Positions 35,276 to 45,448 are shown, numbered from the stretch's first letter. The stretch: 64,000 bases of DNA from an uncultured Chlorobiota bacterium (GCA_900696645.1 CAADGV010000005.1:121724-185723), one strand, 5' to 3'. The notes: generated from the sequence alone by a model not told the origin. A program made the numbers and translations.

Positions 35276-36777
35276 GTTTTCTCCCTCATGAATGATTGCA
35301 CTTCTTCCCGATCATCAAAATGAGATTTCGTATCGCCGACGATCTGATAGTCCTCGTGCCCTTTGCCTGCAATCAGTACAATGTCGTTCTTTTGTGCCAT
35401 CGTCAGGGCAAACGAGATTGCTTTGCGCCGGTCTCGCTCGACGTGAATCTGTTTTCCGGCTATACATCCGGCTTTAATTTCCCCAATGATATCATCCGGA
35501 TTCTCGCGGCGCGGATTGTCCGAGGTAATCACGGTGATGTCGCTCAATTCTGTTGCAATGCGTCCCATTTCAGGGCGCTTGCCCCTATCCCGATTTCCTC
35601 CGCAACCAAATACGGTGATGATTCTGCCTGCTTGTAACGAACCGATTTCACGAATCGTTTTCAGGCAATTCTCCAGCGCATCGGGCGTATGGGCGTAATC
35701 TACGATTGCAATCCATCCGTCCGGAGAAGCGAATTGTTGAAAGCGGCCGGGCACCGCTTTCAGGTTTGCAATCCCATTACGTACGATGTCATGATCTATC
35801 GATAACGCGATGCCGGCTGTGTATGCCGCGAGAATGTTCTGCACGTTGAAGTTTCCAATGAGCGTGGATTCCACTTTGTACGCTGAGCCTTGATAGTTGG
35901 CCGAGAACGACGTCCCTGTCAGATTCAGACTCACATGCGATGCGGTCACGTCTGCATTTGTGTGAATGCCGTATCGCAACGTTCGCGCTTTTGTATCAGC
36001 AACAATTTTCTGCCCTTCATCCGTATCGGCATTCGTGATTGCCGTTGCATTCTCGTGCAGTTCATCGAACAGAATTTTCTTCGCGTTGAAGTACGCGTCT
36101 ATTGTCTGATGGAAGTCGAGATGATCCTGCGTCAGGTTTGTGAAGGCGGCGGCTGTGAATGTCAATCCGAACACACGATCCAATGCCAGTGCGTGCGATG
36201 ATACTTCCATTACCGCCGCAGTGCAGCCCTTCTGCACCATTGTAGCAAGCAACCTATTCAGGTCAGGTGATTCGGGCGTTGTATGTGTAGCAGGAATCAC
36301 TTCGTCGCCAATTCTGTATTCGATAGTTCCTATCAACCCTGACTTCTCGCCGTTCGCTTCAAGAATCGAGCGGATCAGGTACGCTGTTGACGTCTTTCCG
36401 TTCGTCCCCGTGACACCGACAAGCCTGAGCTTTCGTGACGGGTGTTCATAATAATTTCCCGCAATCAACGCCAGCGACTTGCGCGCATTGCTGACCACTA
36501 TCTTGATCACGCCTGCATGCATGAAGAATGCATCGGGCAGTGCCGCATCGTTTTCGAGAACGACGACTTTTGCTCCGGCCGAAACCGCGTTGCCGATGAA
36601 AGCATGTCCGTCAACGCTGCCGCCTTTGATTGCCACAAACAGATCGCCCGGCCCGACTGCCCGTGAATCATATTGTATGTTGCGCACCTCAACATCGTGA
36701 GTAACAACCATTTTCCCGTACATTGTTTGGAACATTTTCTGTACGGGAACGCCGTCAAGCAGGCGAGAGAGTGTCAT
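35272..36777 (-). CDS. murE: UDP-N-acetylmuramoyl-L-alanyl-D-glutamate-2,6-diaminopimelate ligase
   Basis: Adds the third stem residue. 501 residues from MTLSRLLDGV at 36777, whose ATGA overlap with the ftsI stop decides the start; the frame is open to 36813. It has the ATP-binding GVTGTNGKTSTAYLI near residue 111, NLTQDHLDFH, and the specificity motif TSDNPRREN. DNPR is the meso-diaminopimelate type, so the cell wall is predicted to be DAP-based like that of most Gram-negative bacteria. Confidence 0.96.
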   Translation of the reverse strand: MTLSRLLDGVPVQKMFQTMYGKMVVTHDVEVRNIQYDSRAVGPGDLFVAIKGGSVDGHAFIGNAVSAGAKVVVLENDAALPDAFFMHAGVIKIVVSNARKSLALIAGNYYEHPSRKLRLVGVTGTNGKTSTAYLIRSILEANGEKSGLIGTIEYRIGDEVIPATHTTPESPDLNRLLATMVQKGCTAAVMEVSSHALALDRVFGLTFTAAAFTNLTQDHLDFHQTIDAYFNAKKILFDELHENATAITNADTDEGQKIVADTKARTLRYGIHTNADVTASHVSLNLTGTSFSANYQGSAYKVESTLIGNFNVQNILAAYTAGIALSIDHDIVRNGIANLKAVPGRFQQFASPDGWIAIVDYAHTPDALENCLKTIREIGSLQAGRIITVFGCGGNRDRGKRPEMGRIATELSDITVITSDNPRRENPDDIIGEIKAGCIAGKQIHVERDRRKAISFALTMAQKNDIVLIAGKGHEDYQIVGDTKSHFDDREEVQSFMREKT

Positions 36778-38942
36778 AGCAAAGCCGTCGCCACCAGGTT
36801 CTTGGGCTCGCATCGGACGCCGATACGGGTCCCGACTTTCACTTGTTCGCCTGCTCGTACTGATTGCGCCGTAACGGTGCCCGACCCTTCAACGCGTACA
36901 TCAAGCCGGGCCAACGTCAACCGGTTAAGCGCACGACGCAATGAGAGTCCGCGCAAGTCCGGTACAATTGTATAATCGCCCGCCACTGTTGCAGCAGTGC
37001 CGGTCGTGGCAAGCGTAACTGTTTCTCCTTTCGGTACTTTCACGCCCGGTGCAGGAGTTTGTTTGAGAACGACCGTTCCCTCTCCCGATGTTTCCACACG
37101 AAATCCCAACGAGGAGAGAACTGTTTCGGCTGCATCGAGTTCAAGAGTCCGGACATCGGGAGTCGCAACTCGTTCTTTGTCCGACAATGTCGGGATATGT
37201 TGTTGTGCGAATGTGGTTGATGTTGTGACCATCTTTTCCGCGATGCCCTTCACAATCGGAGCGCTCGCTACCCCTCCGTAGTATCCCAATGTTTTCGGAT
37301 TATCCAACATCACAAGACACACAACGTGCGGATCTTCCGCCGGAAACATTCCAACAAAGGATGCGGTGTAGCTTGACGTTGAGTACTTGCCGTCGAGGAT
37401 CTTCCTTGATGTTCCCGTTTTGCCGGCAATTGCAACCGCTTTTGTTTGCGCGCCGGTTGCCGTTCCTTTCTCTACAACTCCCCGCAAGAAACTCCTGACG
37501 GTATCGGCAGTTTGTTTCGAGATCACTTTTCGAATTGCCTGCGAGCGTATCTCGGAGAGTACTTCGTTATGCTCATTCAACACCTGTTTGAGGATAAACG
37601 GCCTCATGAGTGTGCCGCCATTCGCCAATGCTCCGTAGGCAGCTGCAAGTTGCAGTGGTGTAACGCCGACTTCGTAACCGTATGCCATTGTGTTCAGCGT
37701 TGTGCGCGACCATTGAACCGGCTTCTTGAGCTGGCCATTCACTTCACCGGGAAGTTCAAGTCCTGTCGGAATTCCAAACCCGAAATTGCGTGCTGTCGTG
37801 TACATGCGCTCTGCGCCAACAAGGTCCGATACCTTTGCCATCACGATGTTGCTGGAAAGTTCCATCGCATCGCGGAACGAAATGGTGCCGTATTTGTGCA
37901 CGTCGGTAATCGGGGCAGGACGGCCCTTCACAATATATTTTCCGTTTTCGGCGAAAAATTTCTGTTCGGGGGTGACGATGTTGTATTCCAATGCGGCCGA
38001 TGCCGTGACAAGCTTGAACACCGATCCGGGCTCGAATACGTCGGTAATAATCCTGTTCCTGCTTGCGGCCGCGTCGATAATCTGATGGCGATTTGGATTG
38101 ATTCCCGGGTAGCTCGCCATGGCAAGGACTTCGCCCGATTTCGGCTCGAGCATCACAACGAGGCCGCTTTCGGCATTGTTGCGCTCCACGCCTTTCCGCA
38201 ATTCTTCTTCTGCAATTGACTGGTAGTCAAGGTCAAGCGTAAGCACCACATTGTTGCCGTTCTTTGGCTCAAAACGCGGATAATCAACGGTCGGACGTTT
38301 GCGGCCGAGTCCGTCGCGCTGCATAATGATGTACCCGTCTTCACCCCTCAACTCTTTGTCGAACGTAAGCTCAATGCCGCTCAGGCCGTTGTTATCGATG
38401 TCGGTAAAGCCAAGTACCTGTCCGGCAACGTGATCGTAGTGGTAGATGCGTTTCGGCTCTTCCGTTTCGATCAATCCGTCAAAATCCTTTGCATTGATGC
38501 GCGATGATGTTTGCGGATTTACTCTCCGTTCAAGCCAGACGAAGCGCGAATTCTTCTTCCGTAGTTTGGCAAGATATTCTCCTCTCTTCGATTCCCCGAA
38601 CACGCGCGAAAGCCGTTCCGCTATCTTTCCTGCATCGTCACCCACAACCTTCGGATCAGCCGCATACGAAACAGCCATTGTGTTCGAAACGAGAATTCTA
38701 CCGTTCCGATCATAGATGTTGCCGCGTGAAGCGAGCAGCGGAACTCTAACTTCGTACTGCTTCCGGGCTATTTCCTTGTACCGAGCTGAATCAATCACCT
38801 GAATCTGCACGAGTTTCGCTGCCACAACTGCGAAGAAGACGAGAAGCGCCACTTTCAGCATCAGCATCCTCATCAACGACTCACGAGCCGGATCCGGCCG
38901 CTCTGCGGGCTGCTGTGGAGTATTTTGGTTCCTGTTAAACAC
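36774..38942 (-). CDS. ftsI: Division transpeptidase PBP3/FtsI with PASTA domains
   Basis: 722-residue class B penicillin-binding protein. A basic Pro-rich tail and one membrane helix (about residues 28-45) precede the pedestal domain. The transpeptidase domain has the active Ser in EPGSVFKLVT (SxxK), SSN and KTGTS. From about residue 590 to the end come two PASTA-like modules (TPDVRTLELDAAETVLSSLG and VPDLRGLSLRRALNRLTL). PASTA-bearing FtsI/SpoVD-type enzymes are usual in Firmicutes and also found in FCB bacteria. Four-base overlap with murE. Confidence 0.95.
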   Translation of the reverse strand: MFNRNQNTPQQPAERPDPARESLMRMLMLKVALLVFFAVVAAKLVQIQVIDSARYKEIARKQYEVRVPLLASRGNIYDRNGRILVSNTMAVSYAADPKVVGDDAGKIAERLSRVFGESKRGEYLAKLRKKNSRFVWLERRVNPQTSSRINAKDFDGLIETEEPKRIYHYDHVAGQVLGFTDIDNNGLSGIELTFDKELRGEDGYIIMQRDGLGRKRPTVDYPRFEPKNGNNVVLTLDLDYQSIAEEELRKGVERNNAESGLVVMLEPKSGEVLAMASYPGINPNRHQIIDAAASRNRIITDVFEPGSVFKLVTASAALEYNIVTPEQKFFAENGKYIVKGRPAPITDVHKYGTISFRDAMELSSNIVMAKVSDLVGAERMYTTARNFGFGIPTGLELPGEVNGQLKKPVQWSRTTLNTMAYGYEVGVTPLQLAAAYGALANGGTLMRPFILKQVLNEHNEVLSEIRSQAIRKVISKQTADTVRSFLRGVVEKGTATGAQTKAVAIAGKTGTSRKILDGKYSTSSYTASFVGMFPAEDPHVVCLVMLDNPKTLGYYGGVASAPIVKGIAEKMVTTSTTFAQQHIPTLSDKERVATPDVRTLELDAAETVLSSLGFRVETSGEGTVVLKQTPAPGVKVPKGETVTLATTGTAATVAGDYTIVPDLRGLSLRRALNRLTLARLDVRVEGSGTVTAQSVRAGEQVKVGTRIGVRCEPKNLVATALL

Positions 38943-38945
38943 AGT

Positions 38946-39437
38946 TTACTTGTTGCTGAACTTGTTCAGTTTGCTCTCATCAACATCAAAGGCTTGCGCC
39001 CGTTTCCGGGGATACGTCAAACCGAGCCGGGCTTTCGCTGTGTTGCCGATGCTTTCCCAGCCTGATTTCCGATTGATTTCCGCTTTCAGAACATTGTTGC
39101 TGTTGGAAATCTTATCGAACCGAGCCTGTAGTTGATGAACTTCAACCACCAGTTGATTCACGGTTATGATGTTGCCGATGTACACAACTATGGCGATGGC
39201 CGCGAGAAACAACGCCGTTACGATGTTGAACGTGGAACGCCGCTTCCTTCGCTCGACTTTCTTATTCTCCGGGCGAACAGCATACCCGGGAGTCTTCGAC
39301 TGCGGATCGCCGTTGTAAATTCGGCGCGCCGCCGGTTCCGGTGCGGGTCGTTGAGGCGTTCGCGCGGGGATGTTCGCCGCACCCGATTCAGCGCGATGCA
39401 GAAGTTCTTCCAAATCACCGGTGTGTTTTCGCTTCAT
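38946..39437 (-). CDS. ftsL: FtsL-like bitopic division protein
   Basis: A 163-residue protein placed between rsmH and ftsI where ftsL normally lies. A long basic cytoplasmic part (residues 1-70) is followed by one membrane helix (about 71-90) and a leucine-rich coiled coil (VVEVHQLQARFDKISNSNNVLKA). The tail ARLGLTYPRKRAQAFDVDE matches the FtsL C-terminal pattern of an early 'LG' segment. FtsL sequences are poorly conserved, so position and topology carry the call. Confidence 0.82.
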   Translation of the reverse strand: MKRKHTGDLEELLHRAESGAANIPARTPQRPAPEPAARRIYNGDPQSKTPGYAVRPENKKVERRKRRSTFNIVTALFLAAIAIVVYIGNIITVNQLVVEVHQLQARFDKISNSNNVLKAEINRKSGWESIGNTAKARLGLTYPRKRAQAFDVDESKLNKFSNK

Positions 39438-39457
39438 ATTCTCTTCGTTGCCTCAGT

Positions 39458-40381
39458 TCAATCCGGTAGTTTTTCCGCTGCCCTCATCTTTGCGCTGCGA
39501 GCCCGCGGGTTTCGTGCAATCTCTTGTTCGGATGCTGCCTGAGGTGTTTTTGTCAGAATGCGCAACCTCGGACTCACAACCGTGTCGGGCACGTACTTGT
39601 GTCCGGAGGGTATTTTCTCGCGTGCCTGCATTCTGAAGAAATTCTTCACAATGCGATCTTCGAGCGAGTGATAGGAGATCACCACCAAACGACCTCCGGG
39701 CAATAACAACTCCACCGCATCATCAAGCACGTTCTGCAGACTTCTCAACTCGTCATTGACTTCTATGCGGATTGCTTGAAACACCCGGGCAAGAGTCTTG
39801 ATGAGGTGTTTCTTGCCGACTGCGGATTCAATTACCGATGCAAGCCTCCCGGTTGTATCGATGTTTCTCCTGTCCGCTATGTGTCGGGCAATCCTTCGCG
39901 AATTTCTTTCCTCTCCGTATTTCCAAATAACATCGGCAAGCCGCTGCTCGTCGTACGTGTTCACGATATCCCATCCGCTTAAAGCCTGCCCGCGATCCAT
40001 CCGCATGTCAATCCTCTCATCGCCACGAAATGAAAATCCTTTCTCTTCTTCATCGAATTGAAAGGAGGATACTCCCAGGTCGAGAAGCAGTCCGTCAATG
40101 AAAAGGATGTTCCGCGCTGCCAACTCCGACTTCAAGTTCCGGAAATTTGAATGAACGAACGTTACCTTGTGCGACCATGGCTTCAACCGTTCCGACGCAT
40201 ACCGGATCGCATCGGCATCGGCATCGAAACAGAGAAGCCGACCGTCATCAAGCCTCTTGCATACTTCTTCCGCATGACCGCCTCCGCCGAGCGTTCCATC
40301 AACATAGGTCCCATTCCGTCGCGTGATGAACAAGCCCAGCGCTTCGTTCAGAAGCACCGGTGTGTGGTACGCATCGCTCAC
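39458..40381 (-). CDS. rsmH: 16S rRNA (cytosine1402-N4)-methyltransferase
   Basis: SAM-dependent enzyme (former mraW) that methylates C1402 of 16S rRNA, 307 residues. N-terminal HTPVLLNEALGLF, the SAM motif GTYVDGTLGGGGHAEEV, LLLDLGVSSFQFDEEEKGFSF and the C-terminal HSLEDRIVKNFF are diagnostic. Its start overlaps the mraZ stop by four bases. Confidence 0.98.
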   Translation of the reverse strand: MSDAYHTPVLLNEALGLFITRRNGTYVDGTLGGGGHAEEVCKRLDDGRLLCFDADADAIRYASERLKPWSHKVTFVHSNFRNLKSELAARNILFIDGLLLDLGVSSFQFDEEEKGFSFRGDERIDMRMDRGQALSGWDIVNTYDEQRLADVIWKYGEERNSRRIARHIADRRNIDTTGRLASVIESAVGKKHLIKTLARVFQAIRIEVNDELRSLQNVLDDAVELLLPGGRLVVISYHSLEDRIVKNFFRMQAREKIPSGHKYVPDTVVSPRLRILTKTPQAASEQEIARNPRARSAKMRAAEKLPD

Positions 40382-40830
40382 ACGTCTTTTTTCTGCAACA
40401 CTGTTTCGGCAACTTCTTCGTAGCTGCTCTCCTGCGCAGCAAGATACTTCTTGTATTCATCCGGGTTCCATACTTCGATATGCTCGAGTACGCCCATGAT
40501 CAGCACTTCGCTTTCTATTGCCGCAAACTGCAGGAGGTCTTTCGGGATTGTGATGCGCGATTGCCCGTCGAGCTGTGACTCAGCGGCTTGCTGCAACAAC
40601 ACGCGCATGAAAAAGCGGTGTTTTGCATTCGTTGAGGAGAGCGCCCGAATGGATTGTTCCAGCCTATTCCATTCGTCTTGGGGATAGATGAAGAGACATT
40701 TCTCAAAGCCGCGGGTAATGGTAAATGTGTCGTTGGCCTCGGGCGAAACGTACTTTCTCAACTTCGCGGGAATGTTGATGCGCCCTTTGTTGTCGATTGA
40801 GTACTCGTATGTGCCTTTGAATGCAGACAC
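40378..40830 (-). CDS. mraZ: Transcriptional regulator MraZ
   Basis: A 150-residue AbrB-fold DNA-binding protein that controls its own operon in other bacteria. Two MraZ repeats are visible: YEYSIDNKGRINIPAKLRKY near the N-terminus and SQLDGQSRITIPKDLLQF in the second half, each with the DxKGR-type signature. The start is GTG at 40830, directly preceded by AGAGGAAGAA. A three-box operator matching the MraZ binding pattern lies about 40 bases upstream. It is the first gene of the dcw cluster. Confidence 0.96.
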   Translation of the reverse strand: MSAFKGTYEYSIDNKGRINIPAKLRKYVSPEANDTFTITRGFEKCLFIYPQDEWNRLEQSIRALSSTNAKHRFFMRVLLQQAAESQLDGQSRITIPKDLLQFAAIESEVLIMGVLEHIEVWNPDEYKKYLAAQESSYEEVAETVLQKKDV

Positions 40831-40870
40831 TTCTTCCTCTTTAGTTGTTCAGCCAACAGCAGGGCGGAGG

Positions 40871-40895
40871 CCTCACAATTCCCCACAATTACCCA
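40871..40895 (-). promoter_or_regulatory. MraZ operator (three TGGGN-type boxes with 10-base period)
   Basis: Read on the minus strand: TGGGT, AATTG, TGGGG, AATTG, TGAGG. These are three TGGGN-like pentamers separated by five bases, exactly the direct-repeat layout to which E. coli MraZ binds. The last box has one change (TGAGG). It lies 41-65 bases upstream of the mraZ start, so the dcw promoter should be close by and the protein probably represses its own operon. Confidence 0.85.
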
Positions 40896-41038
40896 CCGTT
40901 GTGAGGTAAGATACGCAAAACAAACGTAAAGTCAAGTGAAAAATTGTGATTTTGGCTCAAAACAGCCAAAAAGTTCTGCGAATCGTCGTGGGTAGGTAGC
41001 TTTGGGGTTGGAGATTGGAAGAGGGAAAAGACGGCATT

Positions 41039-44000
41039 TTAGGTGGCAACGGTTTCTGTTTGAGATGGACTCACCACTTCTTCAAGCTCGTCAAGTATTG
41101 ATTCGGATTGAGCAAACGGGTTGCTCTTCTCAGATTGCCTGAACGAACATGTCAGAATGAGGCTCTTCCCATTCTGTCGGATGACAGCCCTTTTCTTCAT
41201 TTTCTGCCCGATATGAGTCATCAGCAATTGGAATTCATTCGACTCATAGAACAACGATTCGGTTTCGGGTGGAAATTCGATGAGTAGCACATTCTTTGAG
41301 ATGTTGACTTTTCGGAAACCCAATTTCGAGGCTTTGAGCCTGACCCGAACCAGATTGAACAAGTTCTCCACTTCGTCCGGATACCTGCCAAAGCGGTCAA
41401 CAAGCTCGGCAGCAATCTCACGGAGGGTGTCGTCGTCCCGAACCGCGTAGAGCCTTCGATAGATGACGAGCCGCTCATTATCGCTTTCAATGTATGAATC
41501 AGGAATTCTGACATCGAAATCCGCTTCAACAACAGTCTGATTCTCTGCCTCACGTCGTGCTTCAAGCCCGCTGAACAGATCCTGAAATTCCTGCTCCTTC
41601 AACTCCGCTACAGCCTCCTCCAGAATCTTCGTGTACATTTCAAATCCCATCGACTCAATGAAGCCGCTTTGCTCGCCACCGAGAAGATTGCCTGCGCCGC
41701 GAATTTCCAGGTCACGCATCGCGAGATTGAATCCCGAGCCGAGCTCGGTGAACTCTTCAACTGCTTGCAGCCGTCGAATTGTTTCGCGGGGCAATACGGA
41801 CATGGGAGGAATCAGAAGATACGCGTATGCTTGCACATTCGAACGCCCGACTCGCCCGCGTAGCTGGTAGAGTTCTGCCATTCCAAACCGATCCGCCCGA
41901 TTGATAATAATGGTGTTGACGCTCGGCATGTCGATGCCCGACTCGATGATTTTTGTTGCGACAAGAACATCGAACTTCCGTCCGAGAAATGCAAGCATTA
42001 CGTTCTCGAGTTCGTGGGCATGCATCTGCCCGTGTGCTTGCCGAAATTTTACGTTCGGCATCATCGTCTGCAATCGGGTAATGACCTCATCCATGTTGTT
42101 CACTCGATCGTGAACGAAAAACACCTGTCCCCCGCGCTGGATTTCCCTGAGAATCGCCTCGCGGATGTGATCTTCGTTGTACTGAGCAATATCCGTTGTA
42201 ACTGGCAAACGATTTAGCGGCGGTGTAGCAATAATGGAAAGATCGCGTGCGCCCATCAGTGAAAAATGCAGTGTACGCGGAATCGGTGTTGCCGTTAACG
42301 TGAGTGTGTCGACATTCGCTTTCATTTGACGGAGCTTTTCCTTCGCTGCAACACCAAAGCGATGCTCCTCATCGATTATCAACAGTCCCAAATCCTTGAA
42401 CTGAACATCCTTTGAAAGCAATCTGTGCGTGCCGATCACAATATCTGCAGCACCGGCTTTCAGGCGTTCGAGGATCTCGGTTTGCTCCTTTTTCGTCTTG
42501 AATCGGGAAAGCGCCTCGACTCGCGTTGCATATTTTGACAAACGATCGAGAAACGTGTTGTAATGCTGTTGTGCAAGAATTGTGGTCGGAACCAAAACGG
42601 CAACCTGCTTTCCGCTCATTACGGCTTTGAACGCGGCGCGTACAGCCACCTCTGTTTTGCCAAAGCCGACATCGCCACACACAAGACGATCCATAGGATA
42701 CGGGGCTTCCATGTCCTTCTTGACGTCGGCCGTGGATTGAGCTTGATCCGGCGTATCTTCATACATGAACGTAGCTTCAAGTTCTTGCTGCCAAAGCGAG
42801 TCTTTCTGAAACGCATAGCCTGGCGAGCTTTTCCTTTTTGCGTACAACTTGATAAGATCGCGCGCGATGTCTTTGACACGTTTTTTTGCGCGTGCCTTGA
42901 GGCGATCCCACTCGCCGCTGCCGAGTCGCGTCAGTTTCGGCACATGCCCCTCTTTCGAAGCATACTTCTGAACTTTGTTCAGGTAATTGAGATTGACATA
43001 CAGCGTATCTTTCTCCTCGTAAAGAAGTTTCACCACCTCCTGTTCAACATCACGGACTTTGATTTTCCGCAAACCATCAAATCGGCCGATGCCAAAATCG
43101 GCATGAACAACATAATCACCTCTACGTAACTGGTGCAGTTCCCGTTGGGTAATGCTTCTGAACGTTGTACGTCGCTGCTTTCCCCTTCGTTTAAGTCGGT
43201 TGAAGATTTGATGCTCGGTGAAAACAGCAACGCCTTCATCCGGCAGAATGAATCCTCCGTGCAACGACTCGAGCGAAAAATCAATGCGGGAAATATCGAG
43301 ATGATGCTCAGTCTCTCGAAGCGCCCGTTCCTCATCCTCAACGAGGGGTTCCAGTTGCGTTAGCAGGTCTTTCAGTCGTTCCTGCTCTGCTGTAGTATCA
43401 CTTGAAACAAAGACATTGTACTCTCTGGCCTGCAAGTCAGCAATGTGGTTTCGGAGCACTTTCACGCTTCCATTGATCGAGGGTTGAGAGAATGCCCCAA
43501 AATCAATTGTCTTTGTGCCGCTTTGCGTTAGCGTTGAGATATTGATTCGAGAGAACATCGCCATGAGTTCTTGAGTTTGCTTCCAGGCTTGCTTTGCCTC
43601 TGCCCCCATTTTTTCTAAGGAATCATCCATCTCTTTGAGCAATGCGTCTGGCTCTTCAAGAATGATGATTGCATTCGACTGAAGAAAGTCGAGTAGTGTT
43701 GAATAGGAGTTACCGTCCTCCGCTTGCTGGGAGTTCAGTAAATCCGGAACAATGCTCGCCGCGGAAAGATCTTTGATAGACCGTTGTGAGATTGGATCGA
43801 ATTCGCGAATTGACTCCACCCTGTCGCCCCAGAACTCTATCCGGACAGGATTCTCACCGATAAACGGATAGACATCAAGGATGCCGCCCCGAACGGAATA
43901 GTCTCCTTGCTCTGCAACAAATTGTTTCTTCTCAAAACCGAATTCCACGATCAGGTGGAGAAGACCTGAGAAATCGCAATCGCTGCCAACGACAATCTTA

Positions 44001-44431
44001 ATCTGCTTGTTCTGAAGAGAGGATGGATTGGGGAGTTTGCGGACAAGAGCATGCACTTGCGTAACGATAATGCGAGTTCCGGCGTCGAGCAAGGATCGGA
44101 GCGTCTCGATATCCTCGCTCATCGATATCGCTCTGTCGGCTCCATCTTGCCGTGATTTGGCGGCTGAGAACAAGCGGACAGATTGTTCACCCATTAAAAT
44201 GCCGAGATCATCTCTCAGTCCTGTTGCTGTTTCTTTGTCTGGTACCACACATACTATCTGGCGCTGGAGAGTTTCCGCCAGAGAGCAGACAAGGAACGAT
44301 CGCATTGAGCCGGCAAGCCCGGTAGCGTGAATATCCGCAGACGGCTCAGCAGACAGACGGGCGAGCAGACCGCGGGTCGTGCTGCTTTCTGAGATTATGG
44401 TTTTGATTTTCTCTATCATGTTGATTGCCAT
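41039..44431 (-). CDS. mfd: Transcription-repair coupling factor
   Basis: SF2 translocase that removes stalled RNA polymerase and recruits UvrA. About 1,130 residues. Order: N-terminal UvrB-like domains, a CarD-like RNA polymerase-interacting domain (YVVHADFGIGRFDGL near residue 440), the helicase motor with Walker A CGDVGFGKTEVAV and DEEHRFG, TATPIPRTLHFS, QLRGRVGRS, and the C-terminal TRCF domain (DFDVRIPDSYI). The frame is open to 44473. Candidate starts are 44470, 44431 and 44419; none has a strong ribosome site and 44431 is a compromise. It follows murQ on the minus strand. Confidence 0.95.
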   Translation of the reverse strand: MAINMIEKIKTIISESSTTRGLLARLSAEPSADIHATGLAGSMRSFLVCSLAETLQRQIVCVVPDKETATGLRDDLGILMGEQSVRLFSAAKSRQDGADRAISMSEDIETLRSLLDAGTRIIVTQVHALVRKLPNPSSLQNKQIKIVVGSDCDFSGLLHLIVEFGFEKKQFVAEQGDYSVRGGILDVYPFIGENPVRIEFWGDRVESIREFDPISQRSIKDLSAASIVPDLLNSQQAEDGNSYSTLLDFLQSNAIIILEEPDALLKEMDDSLEKMGAEAKQAWKQTQELMAMFSRINISTLTQSGTKTIDFGAFSQPSINGSVKVLRNHIADLQAREYNVFVSSDTTAEQERLKDLLTQLEPLVEDEERALRETEHHLDISRIDFSLESLHGGFILPDEGVAVFTEHQIFNRLKRRGKQRRTTFRSITQRELHQLRRGDYVVHADFGIGRFDGLRKIKVRDVEQEVVKLLYEEKDTLYVNLNYLNKVQKYASKEGHVPKLTRLGSGEWDRLKARAKKRVKDIARDLIKLYAKRKSSPGYAFQKDSLWQQELEATFMYEDTPDQAQSTADVKKDMEAPYPMDRLVCGDVGFGKTEVAVRAAFKAVMSGKQVAVLVPTTILAQQHYNTFLDRLSKYATRVEALSRFKTKKEQTEILERLKAGAADIVIGTHRLLSKDVQFKDLGLLIIDEEHRFGVAAKEKLRQMKANVDTLTLTATPIPRTLHFSLMGARDLSIIATPPLNRLPVTTDIAQYNEDHIREAILREIQRGGQVFFVHDRVNNMDEVITRLQTMMPNVKFRQAHGQMHAHELENVMLAFLGRKFDVLVATKIIESGIDMPSVNTIIINRADRFGMAELYQLRGRVGRSNVQAYAYLLIPPMSVLPRETIRRLQAVEEFTELGSGFNLAMRDLEIRGAGNLLGGEQSGFIESMGFEMYTKILEEAVAELKEQEFQDLFSGLEARREAENQTVVEADFDVRIPDSYIESDNERLVIYRRLYAVRDDDTLREIAAELVDRFGRYPDEVENLFNLVRVRLKASKLGFRKVNISKNVLLIEFPPETESLFYESNEFQLLMTHIGQKMKKRAVIRQNGKSLILTCSFRQSEKSNPFAQSESILDELEEVVSPSQTETVAT

Positions 44432-44508
44432 AAACGGCACAGCCCCGCCCGGCCTCTCTCGACTATTCATCAAGATGGCAAGGCGAGGTGCTATGCACTC
44501 GTCATTTC

Positions 44509-45429
44509 CTATTGTCGTCCTATCGCAACACGGACGAAACCGTTCGCTTGTTCAAGACACGTTTGCGCTTCGCTACGGGTCATGTTGTTTGCTATCATAA
44601 CGACAGCTGTCTTCACTTGCCCTCCGGCCTTTTCTAAATAGGACGAAGCCGCCTCGTAGTCTGCGTCTGTAATCATCATAATGATGCGTTTCGCACGCTC
44701 TACCAGCTTGTTGTTTGTAAGCTGCAGATCAACCATCATGTTTTCGTAAACTTTTCCGAGTTTGATCATCGACGCTGTAGTCAGCATATTGAGCACAAGT
44801 TTCTGTGCAGTCCCCGACTTCATGCGGGTCGAACCCATCAGCACTTCAGGTCCGACCTCGGGACAAATGGCGACATCAACATCAAGATTGAAAGATGCCC
44901 GAGGATTTGTTGTGATGTGGATTGTCCTTGCACCGAGTTCCCGGGCGCGTCCGACGGCGGCAACAACGTATGGTGTTCTTCTGCTTGCGGCAATTCCGCA
45001 CACAACATCGTTCGGTGTTACGTTCGCAGCATCGACATCGCGAATTCCGTGTTCTTTGTTATCTTCGGCCCCCTCTTGCGATCTGAACATTGCTGGCTCT
45101 CCGCCGGCAATGTGTCCGCTAACCAGTCCCGGCGGTGTTCCGAATGTTGGGGGACATTCCGACGCATCGATTACCCCTAAGCGACCGCTTGTTCCTGCAC
45201 CGAAGTAAAGAAGGCGACCTCCCTTACGGAAGCTCTCCACGATGATCTCAACAGCTCGCGCGATGTAGGGAATCTCCTTCTCGACTGCCAACGCAACGAG
45301 TTTATCTTCGCTGTTGATAAGCCTGAGAATCGAATCTGTTGATAGCAGGTCAATGTGCCGCGAGCGAGAATTCCGCTGCTCCGTAAGCAGGCCGGCAAGT
45401 TCCTCAGGAGTATGGTCAGGTGGTGTCAT
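44509..45429 (-). CDS. murQ: N-acetylmuramic acid 6-phosphate etherase
   Basis: Cleaves the lactyl ether of MurNAc-6-phosphate, giving GlcNAc-6-phosphate during peptidoglycan recycling. 306 residues with a SIS domain. Visible signatures: LLYFGAGTSGRLGVIDASE (sugar-phosphate loop), CPPTFGTPPGLVSGHIAGGE, and GSTRMKSGTAQKLVLNMLTTA. It lies 19 bases after rsmG. No anhMurNAc kinase or permease gene is nearby, so the rest of the recycling route is elsewhere. Confidence 0.95.
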   Translation of the reverse strand: MTPPDHTPEELAGLLTEQRNSRSRHIDLLSTDSILRLINSEDKLVALAVEKEIPYIARAVEIIVESFRKGGRLLYFGAGTSGRLGVIDASECPPTFGTPPGLVSGHIAGGEPAMFRSQEGAEDNKEHGIRDVDAANVTPNDVVCGIAASRRTPYVVAAVGRARELGARTIHITTNPRASFNLDVDVAICPEVGPEVLMGSTRMKSGTAQKLVLNMLTTASMIKLGKVYENMMVDLQLTNNKLVERAKRIIMMITDADYEAASSYLEKAGGQVKTAVVMIANNMTRSEAQTCLEQANGFVRVAIGRQ

Positions 45430-45448
45430 GCAATAGCGGACATAATGA

